From Rhinopithecus roxellana (taxonomy: Eukaryota; Chordata; Mammalia; Primates; Cercopithecidae), in the NCBI RefSeq assembly GCF_007565055.1, contig NC_044557.1, positions 81,789,019-81,853,018 of the forward strand: a stretch of 64,000 bases of DNA, given 5' to 3'. Made by a program: the position numbers and the translations under genes. Below are positions 45,545 to 57,699 of the stretch, one piece after another (the first letter of the stretch is position 1; each line of letters starts with the position of its first letter). The notes below the pieces were generated by a model. The model was not told where the DNA came from. It saw nothing but the letters and a program-made list of their open reading frames with translations, and searched no databases.

Positions 45545-47079
45545 AATTTAGCTCTTTTTTTTTTTCAATATTCTGGAGTAATTTTTATAAAATTGAGATC
45601 AACTATTCCATGAAAATTCCTGTAAAATCCCCCACACACTTTATTTTTATAGCCAATTTTAATAAATTATTTTAACTATTCAATTTCTTTAATGTTTACA
45701 AATGTAATCTAATTTTCCTTCTGATCTTGAATTGGTTTTGGCTAGTTTTGTTGTCCTAGGAAATAGTTCAGTTTCTCTAAGTTTTAAGATTTATTGGCAT
45801 AATGGTATTTGGAATATTTGGTAATGGATTTTTCCATTGCCACTGCATCTCCAGTGTTTTGTCCTTTTCATGCCAAATGCTATTTATGAGAATTTGTTAT
45901 AATTTATAGATAACTGTTGTCTAGGATGTATTCACTTTATCACTCTAGTGGATAAAACAAGTTCACTTGTTTTAATCCCCTATTGCATCTTTGTTTGCAA
46001 TATTATAAATTTCACTCTCATAACTATTATTTTTCTCTTTCTACTTTATTGAATTATTTGGCTGTTCATTTTTTAGTATCTTGGATTATGATTCCTATTC
46101 CATTGATGTCATCCTTTCATTTTTTCTAATACATGCATTTAAAACTATTCATTTATCCCTAGCTGACTTAACCGCATTTGGAAAATGTTGACATGTAATG
46201 GTTTTACTATTTTTCCGTTTTAAATATTATGTCTTCCACAACCCATGATTTAGAAGTACATTTTAAATTTTCCAAATACATTTTTGCAATAGAATTCTAA
46301 TTTTATTGCTTTGTCATTAGAGAATGTGATCCATATGATAGGAATTGCTTGACATCTTGTTAAGTATATTGTGGACTAATTTTCAGGTAATTGTTGAAAA
46401 TCATCCCTATATAATTGAGCATAATATGCATTGTCTAATTTTTATGTCAATCTAGCCTCTTTTCTTTCAATTTTATTTTTTTGTTATTGTTCAACCCTAT
46501 ATCTTATTTTGTTGTTCAATTTTTATCCTTACTAGTTTTTTGATTGCTTGATTTATATATTACAAAAAGAAGGTTATTAAAAGTCTCTCGTTATGATTAT
46601 GGATTTGTGATTATCCCTTTCTTCTTCTTATTCTATTAATATTTGCTTTTCATATTTTGAGTCTGTTGTTAGGTGTGCATAAGTTCAATATTGATATATA
46701 TTTTTACTGAACTATTTCTTCCACTATTTTATGTTTATCCCTAACATTTCTTTTTTTGGCCGCAAGTAATTATTCTAATATTAACAGAGCCACGTCAACC
46801 TTATTTATGCCTTTTCCAGGCATATTTTAAAATGATATATTTCAATACTTTGGGATTGTATTGACATTTTCATAAAAAGGATATAGTTCTCTACATATAT
46901 TTATAATTGTTACTGATCAATGTGGATGTATTTCTCTTATCACATATTGAACTTTTTCCACACTTTTTTCTCCTTGTTTTCTATCTTCTATTAAAATGTT
47001 ACACTCTCCTTATTCATTTATTCTTCTTTCACAATGGTTTGGAAGTTTTATCATTTACAATGCATTTCTATTTAGATTT
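45545..47079 (-). mobile_element. Ancient L1M ORF2 fragment, antisense
   Basis: T-rich sequence matching antisense L1M ORF2: 'GATCTTGAATTGGTTTTGGC', 'GTTCAGTTTCTCTAAG', and further right 'AAAAGTCTCTCGTTATGATT', 'GTCTGTTGTTAGGTGTGCAT'. Highly diverged; the right end toward 46900 is uncertain. The 93-codon plus frame 46907-47188 is incidental. Confidence 0.65.
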
Positions 47080-47160
47080 TAACTTTTTCACATTGGGCAA
47101 GTTACCTAATCTATGTATGAGTTTTCATATCTGTAGAAATGAGTTGATGAGAAAAATATT
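47080..47160 (+). mobile_element. MIR SINE, left half
   Basis: 'CATTGGGCAAGTTACCTAAT', 'GAGTTTTCATATCTGTAGAA' are sense MIR. It stops at the L1PA insertion and resumes at 50441. Confidence 0.8.
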
Positions 47161-50100
47161 TTTTTTAAAATTATACTTTAAGTTCTAGGGTACATGTGCA
47201 CAACGTGCAGGTTTGTTACATATGTATACATGTGCCATGTTGGTGTGCTGTGCCCATTAACTCATCATTTACATTAGGTATATCTCCTAATGCTATCCCT
47301 CCCCTCTTACCCCACCCCACAACCAGTTCCGGTGTGTGATGTTTCCCTTCCTGTGTCCAGGTGTTCTCATTGTTCAATTCCCACCTATGAGTGAGAATGT
47401 GCCGTGTTTGGTTTTTTGTCCTTGCAATAGTTTGCTGAGAATGATGGTTTCCAGCTTCATCCGTGTCCCTAAAAAAGACATGAACTCATCCTTTTTTATG
47501 GCTGCATAGTATTCCATGGTGTTTATGTGCCACGTTTTCTTAATCCAGTCTACTATTGATGGACATTTGAGTTGATTCCAAGTCTCTGCTATTGTGAATA
47601 GCGCCGCAATAAACATACATGTGCATGTGTCTTTATAGCAGCATGATTTATAATCCTCTGGGTGTATACCCAGTAATGGGATGGCTAGGTCAAATGGTAT
47701 TTCTAGTTCTAGATCCTTGAGGAATCACCACACTGTCTTCCACAATGGTTGAACTAGTTTAAGTCCCGCCAACATTGTAAAAGTGTTCCTATTTCTCCAC
47801 ATCCTCTCCAGCGCCTGTTGTTTCCTGACTTTTTAATGATTGCCATTCTAACTGGTGTGAGATGGTATCTTATTGTGGTTTTGATTTGCATTTCTCTGAT
47901 GGCCAGTGATGATGAGCATTTTTTCATGTGTCTGTTGGCTGCATAAATGTCTTATTTTGAGAAGTGTCTGTTCATATCCTTTGCCTACTTTTTGATGGGG
48001 TTGTGTTTTTCTTGTAAATTTGTTTGAGTTCTTTGTAGATTCTGGATATCAGCCCTTTTTGTCAGATGAGTAGATTGCAAAAATATTTTCCCCATTCTGT
48101 AAGTTGCCTTTTCACTCTGATGGTAGTTTCTTTTGCTGTGCAGAAGCTCTTTAATTTAATTAGATCCCATTTGTCAATTTTGGCTTTTGTTGCCATTGCT
48201 TTTGGTGTTTTAGATATGAAGTCCTTGCCCATGCCTATGTCCTGAATGGTATTGCCTAAGTTTTCTTCTAGGGTATTTATGGTTTTAGGTCTAACATTTA
48301 AGTCTTTAATCCATCTTGAATTAATTTTTGTATAGGGTGTAAGGAAGGGATCCAGTTTCAGCTTTCTGCATACGGCTAGCCAGTTTTCCCAGCACCATTT
48401 ATTAAATAGGGAATCCTTTCCCCATTTCTTGTTTTTGTCAGGTTTGTCAAAGATCAGATGGTTGTAGATGTGTGGTATTATTTCTGAGGGCTCTGTTCTG
48501 TTCCATTGGTCTATATCTCTGTTTTGGTACCAGTACCATGCTGTTTTGGTTACTGTAGCCTTGTAGTATAGTTTGAAGTCAGGTAGCATGATGCCTCCAG
48601 CTTTGTTCTTTTGGCTTAGGATTGACTTGGCAATGCGGGCTCTTTTTTGGTTCCATATGAACTTTAAAGTATATTTTCCAATTTTGTGAAGAAAGTCATT
48701 GGTAGCTTGATGGGGATGGCATTGAATCTATAAATTACCTTGGACAGTATGGCCATTTTCATGATATTGATTCTTCCTATCCATGAGCATGGTATGTTCT
48801 TCCATTTGTTTGTGTCCTCTTTTATTTCATTGAGCAGTGGTTTGTAGTTCTCCTTGAAGAGGTCCTTCACATCCCCTGTAAGTTGGATTCCTAGGTATTT
48901 TATTCCCTTTGAAGCACTTGTGAATGGGAGTTCACTCATGATTTGGCTCTCTGTTTGTCTGTTATTGGTGTGTAAGAATGCTTGTGATTTTTGCACATTG
49001 ATTTTGTATCCTGAGACTTTGCTGAAGTTGCTTATTAGCTTAAGGAGATTTTGGGCTGAGACGATGGGGTTTTCTAAATATACAATCATGTCATCTGCAA
49101 ACAGGGACAATTTGACTTCCTATTTTCCTATTTGAATACTCTTTATTTACTTCTCCTGCCTGATTGCCCTGGCCAGAACTTCCAACACTACGTTGAATAG
49201 GAGTGGTGAGAGAGGGCATCCCTGTCTTGTGCCAGTTTTCAAAGGGAATTTTTCCAGTTTTTGCCCATTCAGTATGATATTGGCTGTGGGTTTGTCATAA
49301 ATAGCTCTTATTATTTTGAGATAAATCCCATCAATACCTAATTTATTGAGAGATTTTAACATGAAGGGCTGCTGAATTTTGTCAAAGGTCTTTTCTGCAT
49401 CTATTGAGATAATCATGTGGTTTTTGTCTTTGGTTCTGTTTATATGCTGGATTATGTTTATTGATTTGTATATGTTGAACCAGCCTTGCATCCCTGGGAT
49501 GAAGCCCACTTGATCATGGTGGATAAGGTTTTGATGTGCTGCTGGATTCGGTTTGCCAGTATTTTATTGAGGATTTTTGCATCGATGTTCATCAGGGATA
49601 TTGGTCTAAAATTCTCTTTTTTTGTTGTGTCTCTGCCAGGCTTTGGTATCAGGATGATGCTGTCCTCATAAAATGGGTTAGGGAGGATTCCCCCTTTTTC
49701 TACTGATTGGAATAGTTTCAGAAGGAATGGTACCAGCTCCTCCTTGCACCTCAGGTAGAATTCAGCTGTGAATCCATCTAGTCCTGGACTTTTCTTGGTT
49801 GGTAAGCTATTAATTATTGCCTCAATTTCAGAGCCTGTTATTGGTCTATTCAGAGATTCAGCTTCTTCCTGGTTTCGTCTTGGGAGGGTATATGTTTCCA
49901 GGAATTTATCCATTTCTTCTAGATTTTCTAGTTTATTTGTGTAGAGGTGTTTATAGTATTCTGTGATGGTAGTTTGTATTTCTGTGGAATCGGTGGTGAT
50001 ATCCCCTTTATCATTTTTAATTGTATCTATTTGATTCTTCTTTCTTTTCTTCTTATTAGCTTTGCTAGCAGTCTATCAATTTTGTCGATCTTTTCAAAAA

Positions 50101-50440
50101 ACCAGCTCCTGGATTCATTGATTTTTTGAAGGATTTTTTGTGTCTCTTTCTCCTTCACTTCTGCTTTGATCTTAGTTATTTCTTGCCTTCTGCTATTTTT
50201 TGAATGTGTTTGCTCTTTCTTCTCTAGTTCTTTTAATTGTCAATTTTACGGAAACTGAACAACCTGCACCTGAATAACTACTGGGTACATAACGAAATGA
50301 AGACAGATATAAAGATATTCTTTGAAACCAATGAGAACAAAGACACACATATGAGAATCTCTGGTACACATTTAAAGCAGTGTGTAGAGGGAAATTTATA
50401 GCACTAAATGCCCACAAGAGAAAGCAGGAAAGAGAAAAAA
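47161..50440 (-). mobile_element. L1PA element, 5'-truncated with inverted 5' end, inserted in MIR
   Basis: In minus orientation: short A tail (T run 47159-47166), L1PA-type 3' UTR ('AAGTTCTAGGGTACATGTGC'), then ORF2 read upward to about 50237. At 50238 the direction flips: 50238-50431 is plus-sense ORF2 ('AACCTGCACCTGAATAACTA', 'GCACTAAATGCCCACAAGAG'). That piece lies just upstream in L1 coordinates, with only about 24 nt lost between the parts. This is a typical twin-primed insertion. GAGAAAAATATT (left) and GAGAAAAAAATT (right) are a probable target duplication, and MIR halves flank both sides. Confidence 0.93.
47374..50237 (-). pseudogene. L1 ORF2 relic (reverse transcriptase and C-terminal region)
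   Basis: Successive open pieces on the minus strand cover ORF2. 49458-49913 (151 codons) holds KSPGLDGFTAEFY and IPKPGRDTTKKENFRPISLMN, the reverse transcriptase fingers and early palm. 49147-49509 holds the palm (SIDAEKTFDKI, TGTRQGCPLSPLLFN). 48664-49110 begins at the FADD catalytic box (SLFADDMIVYLENP). 48062-48589 (175 codons) and 47374-47616 cover the C-terminal and cysteine-rich end. The pieces lie in different frames or are separated by stops. The endonuclease domain is absent because of 5' truncation, so no active ORF2 protein is encoded. It is the best preserved LINE in the window. Confidence 0.93.
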
Positions 50441-50545
50441 ATTCTTAACTGAGTTTCTGTTAGAATTAAATCAGATAATATAGCTAACACATTCAGATAT
50501 TTAGCATATTGTCTGACTCACAGTAAACAATCAAAGTAGATTGTC
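50441..50545 (+). mobile_element. MIR SINE, right half
   Basis: 'AGAATTAAATCAGATAATAT', 'TAGCATATTGTCTGACTCAC' and 'AGTAAACAATCAAAG' continue the sense MIR interrupted at 47160. Confidence 0.75.
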
Positions 50546-51568
50546 ATGATGATGATGATGATTAATATTTTGAACCTTTGCCAAAAATGATCTGAAAATC
50601 TTTCCAGACATTCAACTAATAGACAATGTTTGAGAACTAGATTGTATATTCTAGTGCGATAGTGTAGTTTATTAGTGTGCAGGGAGTTTAATTATGTGCC
50701 TTCCTGCTAAAGCCTTTAGTGGGAAGCTGAAATATCAGCACTGTGGGAAATTGATTGATTAACTCAATCAAGATCATTCTCAAAGATGACTCCAAAAATA
50801 TATCTGACAGCTTGTGGCTGAGGAAATCAGCCAGGCTTCAGGAGTAGGAGGAGACAGGTAGAGAGATCATTTTCTTTTAATTATTAGTTCTGTACAAGAG
50901 GGATGGCATTTGATAACCCCATGTGAAGAGTCCTTCCTTTTGCATGTGGAGTCTTGAATATATCTTTTTAAAATTCACTCCAAGAAGATTTTTGTTTCAA
51001 CCTCTGGGGCTTACCGGTATTTATTTGCCCTTCAGGATGTATTTTTTAACATAGAATATATACGACAAAATAAACTATAATTTTAGTGGAAGTGTACTGC
51101 AGAAAGGTCATTATGAAGCACTGAAATAGAGAAGGGTCTATTTCACATAAACATGTAATGGAGGCACAGATCACTGCCCATGCTTTCCAGTCCTGAGATA
51201 ATAATTACAGATACCTACGTAATGTACCCGGGGCAACTGCAGGGCAGGGCATCCTTCTTTCTCTCCCCTTGTGCTTGACAAAGTGGCTTACCAATTAGAT
51301 TTATGAAAAGAACTGAAAAAAGACCTCTGGTGGGTACTCCATTTTTCACCTCTAGCAAATGTGCATGTGCACGTGTGTACAAGCCCACTCTCTCTCTCTC
51401 TCTTTGCTCCTCTCAGTTTCTATTTCAACTGTCAGTGTCAAGAAGAAAGTTGCCACCTCACAAGTCACTTCATTCCATTCTAGGGCTGCTCTAACAGTTA
51501 AAAAGATAAAATCCTAATGCTGTCATTCCAAATCTTAGATCTTAGACCTAACCACTTATGTCATCAAC
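50546..51568. other. Unassigned sequence
   Basis: No named repeat other than short (GAT)n and (TC)n patches (about 50548-50562 and 51388-51403). No supported exon. Confidence 0.45.
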
Positions 51569-51875
51569 TTTTTTTTTTTTTTTTTTTTTTTTTGAGACGG
51601 AGTCTTGCTCTGTCGCCCAGGCTGGAGTGCAGTGGCCGGATCTCAGCTCACTGCAAGCTCCGCCTCCCAGGTTCATGCCATTCTCCTGCCTCAGCCTCCC
51701 GAGTAGCTGGGACTACAGGCGCCTGCCACCTCGCCCGGCTAGTTTTTTGTATTTTTTAGTAGAGACGGGGTTTCACCGTGTTAGCCAGGATGGTCTCGAT
51801 CTCCTGACCTCGTGATCCGCCCGTCTCGGCCTCCCAAAGTGCTGGGATTACAGGCTTGAGCCACCGCGCCCGGCC
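51569..51875 (-). mobile_element. AluY, Old World monkey type, antisense, very young
   Basis: Full length and almost free of decay, with CpG sites largely intact (TGTCGCCCAGG, GATCCGCCCGTCTCGGCC, ACCGCGCCCGGCC) and a pure T tail of about 25 nt. Cercopithecoid marks are GTGGCCGGATC, CACCTCGCCCGGCTAG, GTATTTTTTAGTAG and GGCTTGAGCC. An exact duplication, TATGTCATCAAC plus following T residues, occurs at 51557-51568 and 51876-51887. This is the strongest evidence for the host lineage. Frames at 51517-51815 are translated Alu. Confidence 0.99.
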
Positions 51876-52379
51876 TATGTCATCAACTTTTTATCAGCAT
51901 GCCTTCTGTGTGCTCATTCAAGACCCTGAGAAAATTTTAGACAGGATAGAATTCAGAGCAGAACTTGCAATACATCATTAAAGTCATGTTTGTTAATCTA
52001 TATGCTTTGTGTATATTCATTGTAAGAAGCTAAAATTTAAAGGAAACATTGGAATGTTTCATTGAAAACATTTCAGTGGCTCTATGTCATCTCCATCAGT
52101 GTCACCTAAAGTGTGGTCTATGGGCTGGCGTTGGACTGCAGCTGTTCATTTTCATTCAAAAACAAGATAAGTACAGAAATGAAGAATAAGTATAGTTACT
52201 TGGAAGAGTGAGTTTATGTATTTTAATCTCATAATTAAAGATTTGGGTACTGTGTCATTATTTTTTTTAATTATTCATTTTAATGTGTTTTACAAAAAGA
52301 TTGGCCTGTGAAAGAATAAAAGTTAAAAAGAAAAATGAATCTTTTGCCAAAGCAGTTTGCTAAATGTTGAACTATAGGG
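51876..52379. other. Unassigned sequence
   Basis: 52100-52260 ('AAAGTGTGGTCTATGGGC') hints at a decayed hAT element, but I cannot define its ends. No gene. Confidence 0.4.
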
Positions 52380-52610
52380 TTAAGTCCCAGATCTTGGTAT
52401 AATCCACAAAGTCACTGATATCCTGGTCCCCGCTCAATTCTCCAACCTTAGCACCTGCCTCTTGCTCTCCCATTCATAGCACTGCGATCTCACCATATAA
52501 AGTCACACACTCTGGTCTTTTAGAAATTCTGGTCCCTCTGCCTAGAATGCCTTTTATATTCTTAGCTGGCCACTAGATTTCTACTTATCAGTTGAGCCTA
52601 ACCTTTCTGT
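52380..52610 (+). mobile_element. L2 fragment, sense
   Basis: 'GGTATAATCCACAAAGTC', 'CCTGGTCCCCGCTCAATTC', 'TCTGGTCCCTCTGCCTAGAA' and 'TGCCTTTTATATTC' match sense L2. Probably the same copy as 53310-53560, separated by about 0.7 kb of other sequence. Confidence 0.65.
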
Positions 52611-53309
52611 GTGAGTCAAGGCCCTTAGCTGCAAGTGATAGACACAACTCAAACTATTTAAACAGGAAGGAAATCATGGACAGAGATGGGGTTGGCTTCA
52701 CACTCTACAGGATCCAGGTACTAGAACTACAAGAAGTATTTCAGTTATCTCTCTCTGTGGGTGTTTCTTCTCCTCACACTCTCTCTTTCTGACAACCCTA
52801 CCATTCTCTTAGTATTACTGTTTCACTCAGTTGTACAGTAGACAGGCTTGCCCCATATGGCAGAAGACATCGTAGAACCAGCTATGTCAACCTAACTTAA
52901 CAATGCAAGAAGAAAGAGAAGATGTCTTCCTTGGCTTCAGAATAAAATCATTCTAGAAAGGATTCATCTTGTTTTCAATTGTATTAAGTGCTCACTTTTG
53001 GCCTTTGGAAGGATTTCTGTGACCAAAGAGAAGGGACATTTTCTGCAGTTTAATTTCCACCCTTCCACTGCAGAGATTGTTTTAAATTTACAATTTTATC
53101 TCTCTCCATCTTTTAGCCCTCTTTTTCTTCTGCATCTACAGGAAGAAAATTCTAGATATTTTGTACTGTGCAAGCAAGGTTTGCTGTTTCCCACCACTTT
53201 TACTGGAGGAGTAAAAAAAGTGCAACCATTTCTTGAATCTGTGTCTTTCATATGCTGAAATAGCCTTCTCCCAATGGTTCAGGTCGCGAATCTCTAAGCG
53301 TCTCTTAAA
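52611..53309. other. Unassigned sequence between two L2 parts
   Basis: May be an old insertion in the L2. Open frames of 66 and 86 codons have no domain. Confidence 0.4.
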
Positions 53310-53560
53310 ACTGACTGCGATGTCACCTTCTCAGCAGATTTTCTCTGATTGTCTCTAAATAAAGGTACTAATTACTCATGGAGACTGTTTTACACTTCAT
53401 ATACTTTTGTTGGTGTACCTCCAATGTTCTACTATAATAACATGTCTTTCTTTTATAATACATTTTCTACTAAACTCTGAGCTTATCCACAGTGTCTAGC
53501 ATAATGTTTGGCATATAGTAAATGTCAATTTTATGTTTGTTGAAATAAATTATAGCACTG
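53310..53560 (+). mobile_element. L2 3' fragment, sense
   Basis: 'GATGTCACCTTCTCAGCAG', 'TTCTCTGATTGTCTC', 'CACAGTGTCTAGCATAATG' and 'GGCATATAGTAAATGTCAAT' follow the L2 3' end. Confidence 0.75.
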
Positions 53561-55124
53561 ATTCTTTTTGTATTACAGATGCCTGTTTATATACCTTCCT
53601 TTCATACTAAAGTCTGAATGTGTAGTAGTCATCATTGCATCCTCAGGAATTCACACACTGTTTAACACATGGTAACTGAAAAGAAATAAAAAATGAATAA
53701 TTAAATGAATAAATTAAGTGGAAAATGAGTATATTTGGATTGTCCTTAACGACTCTACCAAGGCTTCATGTGCTAAAGACAGTGGCTGGTCTTGTGGGAT
53801 CACATGGGCCTTGTTTTTGAGTCTCCCTTCTTTATAACTTATCATATGATATTGGGTACAAGACAGGTGAGCAGGGGCTACTTAGCTTACAGAGACAGAA
53901 TTGGTCACTGGACACTGGGCCATAGCTGAGGCCCATGACTACATCCTAGTTCTACTCAATGTTTGTTAAATAACTCCTCAGGTCAACTCACTTCCTTTGT
54001 AGTCCCTGGGGTCTAAAAGGCAGGGATCTTCTACTCTAAATTATTGGCTAGCTACAAAGAAACATACACCTCTAGCTGAGCTGTTTATACAGATTCTCTT
54101 AAGGCATAAACAGCCAGCTAGTGATCTGGTTCTGCCAATATTTGCCTCAGGAAATGTGTGTATATCTTACATATGGGGTTAAAGTGGGCAGCACAGAAGG
54201 GAGGAGCCACGGGAAGGGTGGCTAACCATTGTAAATAAGAACAAAGTCTGACCATGATAACCATTGCCATGGTGACAGCCATTCCTGTCTCTCTAGAGCA
54301 CACGTAACTTATCATTAGCTGTCCCTTCCACAGTGTCAGGCTGACACAACCAGAGGAGTCTTTAATGTCTCAAAGCTGCACACATGAGAGGGTTATACCT
54401 TAGCTGTTCATTTCTGTTAAGCAAAAGCTAAGAACAATCTCTTATGTCCTTGTTTTCCGGGATTCCTCATCACGTTGGGAGACTGGAAAGCAGACATATT
54501 TGGTGTAGGGCCTTGATGTGTCTTGTTTGAAAAAATGCCACGATCTGATTAGAAATAATCACTTTGGAAGGGACTTTTCAGAGTAAGATATTTTTGCTAT
54601 TCTTGAGCATTCTATCTTTTATACAAATGCTTGATACTTAATACTTGATAATTTGTTGATCTCCTGTAAAATCCTCTAGAGAAGGTCCCTGTTAAGTTCA
54701 GTCTTTGATCAATGCATAAATGGGCACAGGTCTGTTTCAAAATATGTTTATTGTGTTAGCATGATTGTGCATTAGAATTTGCTAGAATGATCGTGACCTC
54801 CACAATAAAATTGCATAGCAGAAACATTATTTAAAACTTTGGAACATTTAGCTGCTATTATTCATTTACCTCTTATGAGTACAATTATGAGATTTGACTA
54901 TATTAATAGGATCAGACTTGCTATGTTGCCTAACACATAGTTGATACTCAAAAACATTTATGAATAAATAAGTAAATTAACAACAACAAACCTGTAGGTG
55001 TGTGATTATAAATGCAGTGACTGGAGTGAAATCCTGAGAAACAGAAAATGAAGACAAACACTATATCCGATCTCAAATATTTGCTATTTTTCAAATATGT
55101 CAGGCTGCTCAACCTTCAACATCT
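53561..55124. other. Unassigned sequence
   Basis: No repeat named with confidence. No supported exon. The A-rich 54940-54985 part may be an L2 or MIR tail. Confidence 0.4.
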
Positions 55125-55440
55125 TGGAGCATGTTATTCTTTCTGCCTTGAATGTCCTTCTGCACTTTGTCCACCTAATAAACTCCTACATAATCAATCC
55201 TGTGCTCACCTGTCCCCAACCTCAGCCTCTCTTACCATCTCATCTAATGGAAGAATTAGTGATTCTTTCCTGCACGTCACACTATAAATTGTAACTTCCT
55301 ATCAGTGTTGATTCCACTAACCACATGGGACAGGACTGTCATGACATCTGCATTTAGAACTTCATCCAGCTCTCTCAAGGCCAAATATGTCTTACTTAGC
55401 TTTGTATTTTCAAGGACTGCATAGAGTTAGGACACAATAA
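55125..55440 (+). mobile_element. L2 3' portion, sense
   Basis: 'TTCTTTCTGCCTTGAATGTC', 'CTTCTGCACTTTG' and the end 'GACACAATAAATGTTTC' are in the order of L2. Two overlapping plus frames (55048-55294) are inside it. Confidence 0.65.
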
Positions 55441-56122
55441 ATGTTTCTTTGAAAAAATAATTTCAGTATACAGATGAGAATAAGATTCACATGCACCCAG
55501 AATTCATACACTGGAGATAGAGGAGCATTGACTCAAATCCAAATTATTTGAAGTCACATAGCACATAAGTGGTGGCCTCTGAAGGCCTGCTAAGATTGGA
55601 AACCGGCTCTAATGTCAAAACCCATGTTCTTTTTGCCATGTTGTGAAGTACGTCTGGGGCTGTGGAAGTGGACTGGAGCAAACATTCCTGAAGTAGGTCA
55701 TTACATTTAACATCTGTGAGTGCCTAGGATGGCGCTGGTCCAGAGAAATGATCACAGAAGCAGGGAGAAATGGAAATACAATGCCATTCCTCTAGGCTCC
55801 ATAATGCCTAGATTTCACACGCCAGGAGAGGATTCCTGGTATACCTCTTCAAATCATTCTCCACAACTAGTAAAAGAAGCAAAGGCATGCACTCTATTTT
55901 GAAACAAGACTGTAGTAAACCCTGAGAGAAATTCAAGTTTTGCTTCCCACCACATTCAGGCACATAGAGGCACTTAAATACTTAGTGAACAAATATGTGG
56001 CTGGACTAACATTTCTAGCTCTCCTTACGAAGTTGTAGTATCTCAAATTTTAGTTGGGTTTAGTTTTACCTTAGAGTTAGGGGAGGTGATGGAGGTAAAA
56101 ACAGAACTTCTCTGAAGGAATG
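55441..56122. other. Unassigned sequence
   Basis: A MIR-like antisense patch near 55455-55620 is possible ('ATACAGATGAGAATAAGATT') but weak. A 60-codon plus frame has no domain. Confidence 0.4.
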
Positions 56123-56490
56123 TGATATGGCTTGGCTGTGTCCTCACCCAAATCTCATCTTGAATTGTACTCCCATAATTCCCAAGTGTTGTGGGAGGGA
56201 CCTGGTGGTAGATAATTGAATCATGGGGGTGGTTCCCCCATACTGTTCTCATGGTAGTGAATAAGTTTCATGAGATATGATGGTTTTATCAGGGGTTTCC
56301 ACTTTTGCATCTTCCTCATTCTCTCTTTGCCTGCTGCCATCCATGTAAGATGTGATTTGCTCCTCCTTGCCTTCTGCCATGATTATGAGGCTTCCCCAGA
56401 CACATGGAACTGTAAGTCCAATTAACAATCTTTCTTTTGTAAATTGCCCAGTCTTGGGTATGTCTTTATCAGCAGCATGAAAAAGAATGG
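56123..56490 (+). mobile_element. MST/THE1-type MaLR solo LTR, sense
   Basis: Starts TGATATGGCTTGGCTGTGTC and continues with 'CACCCAAATCTCATCTTGAA', 'TGATGGTTTTATCAGGGG', 'TTTGCCTGCTGCC' and 'AAATTGCCCAGTCTTGGGTA'. The 3' end is eroded near 'GCATGAAAAAGAATGG'. GAATG occurs at 56118-56122 and 56485-56489, but the right copy may be part of the LTR end, so the duplication is uncertain. Confidence 0.92.
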
Positions 56491-57699
56491 TGCTTGTTTT
56501 GAATATTATTCCTACCATTTGATGTAGTGAAAAGGAATTTTTCAAGAGTTCCCTTAAATACTTCACATCTCCAGGCAGTGGTACTTTAATATCTTTTAAA
56601 ATATTAAAAGCTTTTCCCCCACAGTCTTCCACCTGGCTCTATCCCCAGGGTGACTTGCTGAACTGCAGAGCATCTCTGCTGCACCTGTGTTTGATCTTGC
56701 AAGCACTGAACTGCAGTCCTTGGGCCTTGGACTAAAGACAACTTCCAGCACTTACATAAAGCTGCTTTGAGCACTCTGCCAAGGACTTGGGAGTCACTTT
56801 TTTCAAATAAACAAATACATTTGGTTTCTGGAGTTAGCAGAAGGCCAGGCCAATTTTTTTTCCTGCCTTTTCTTTTTCTCTGTCTCAGTCTGAGATATAA
56901 CTAATTATATACAGGGGCTAAGGGAGAAGCCACCAAAATCACTTCTTCGCACAGACTATGGGCTACAAGGAAATCTAGGTCAGCACTGTCATCCAGAAAT
57001 GCAAATTAAAATAATAGCCTCTGTCTGCATGATCAGGGATTACAAGCTTGAAAATACGGTGGCAATACAGGAAGTACAGTTCACAAGCTCACAACTGGAA
57101 AAAATGTACTCTTTCTTCTTGGATGATATAAATCTATTTTCTGAGGCTTTGAGCATTGTCCCAGAATGCCTTCAATGTTAAATCTCTGAAGTGTCTACAG
57201 AAAACAAGAAGGTCTCGGTGCCTGGAATGAACTTTCTTTGGCCTTGAAGACAGGCTGAATGTCTGGTTTCCTAATAGCAGCATTGCAGTCAATTCCAGGG
57301 CAGAAGCTATACTCAATTGCATGCTGCATCCTAGATGTACATAAGCAGACTGTGTTACTAAATTTAATCCATGCACCAAGGTTGGTCAACATCTACGAAT
57401 ATAAAGGCATATATCTGGTAGAATTTTGTATAGCCTTAGTGGAATCAGTTCATGTAGGAATTAATATAAATGGAGAAATCTTCAATGGACTCTCTCCTCT
57501 ACCTACTGGCATCCTGATACTTTTCCTAGCCTGATAGTGGAGGTCATCCTAGCCTAGTAGTATCTCATTACACATTTTTTTTTCTGATCTCACATTACAT
57601 TTCAAATTGCATAACTTTTAAATAACTCTCTGCATGTGTACATGTGATCAACAGTCTACTAAGAGCTTTACAAATATTTTTTATATTCCTCATTCTTCA
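56491..57699. other. Unassigned sequence
   Basis: No named repeat. Frames at 57134-57392 (minus) and 57259-57534 (plus) overlap head-on; neither has a domain I recognise. Confidence 0.4.

Noticed and set aside
48854..49135. 93-codon plus frame and other plus frames across 47-50 kb
   Set aside because: Shadows of the antisense L1 ORF2.
48062..49913. Possibility of an active L1 reverse transcriptase
   Set aside because: The FADD box is present, but the frame is broken several times and the endonuclease part is missing through 5' truncation.
51517..51815. Alu-derived frames of 80-85 codons
   Set aside because: Translation of the young AluY; no splice context for exonisation seen.
56118..56489. 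GAATG target duplication around the MST LTR
   Set aside because: The right copy overlaps the eroded LTR end, so it may be part of the LTR rather than a duplication.
57134..57534. Head-on 81- and 91-codon frames
   Set aside because: Both strands are open over the same bases with no domain and no exon signals.
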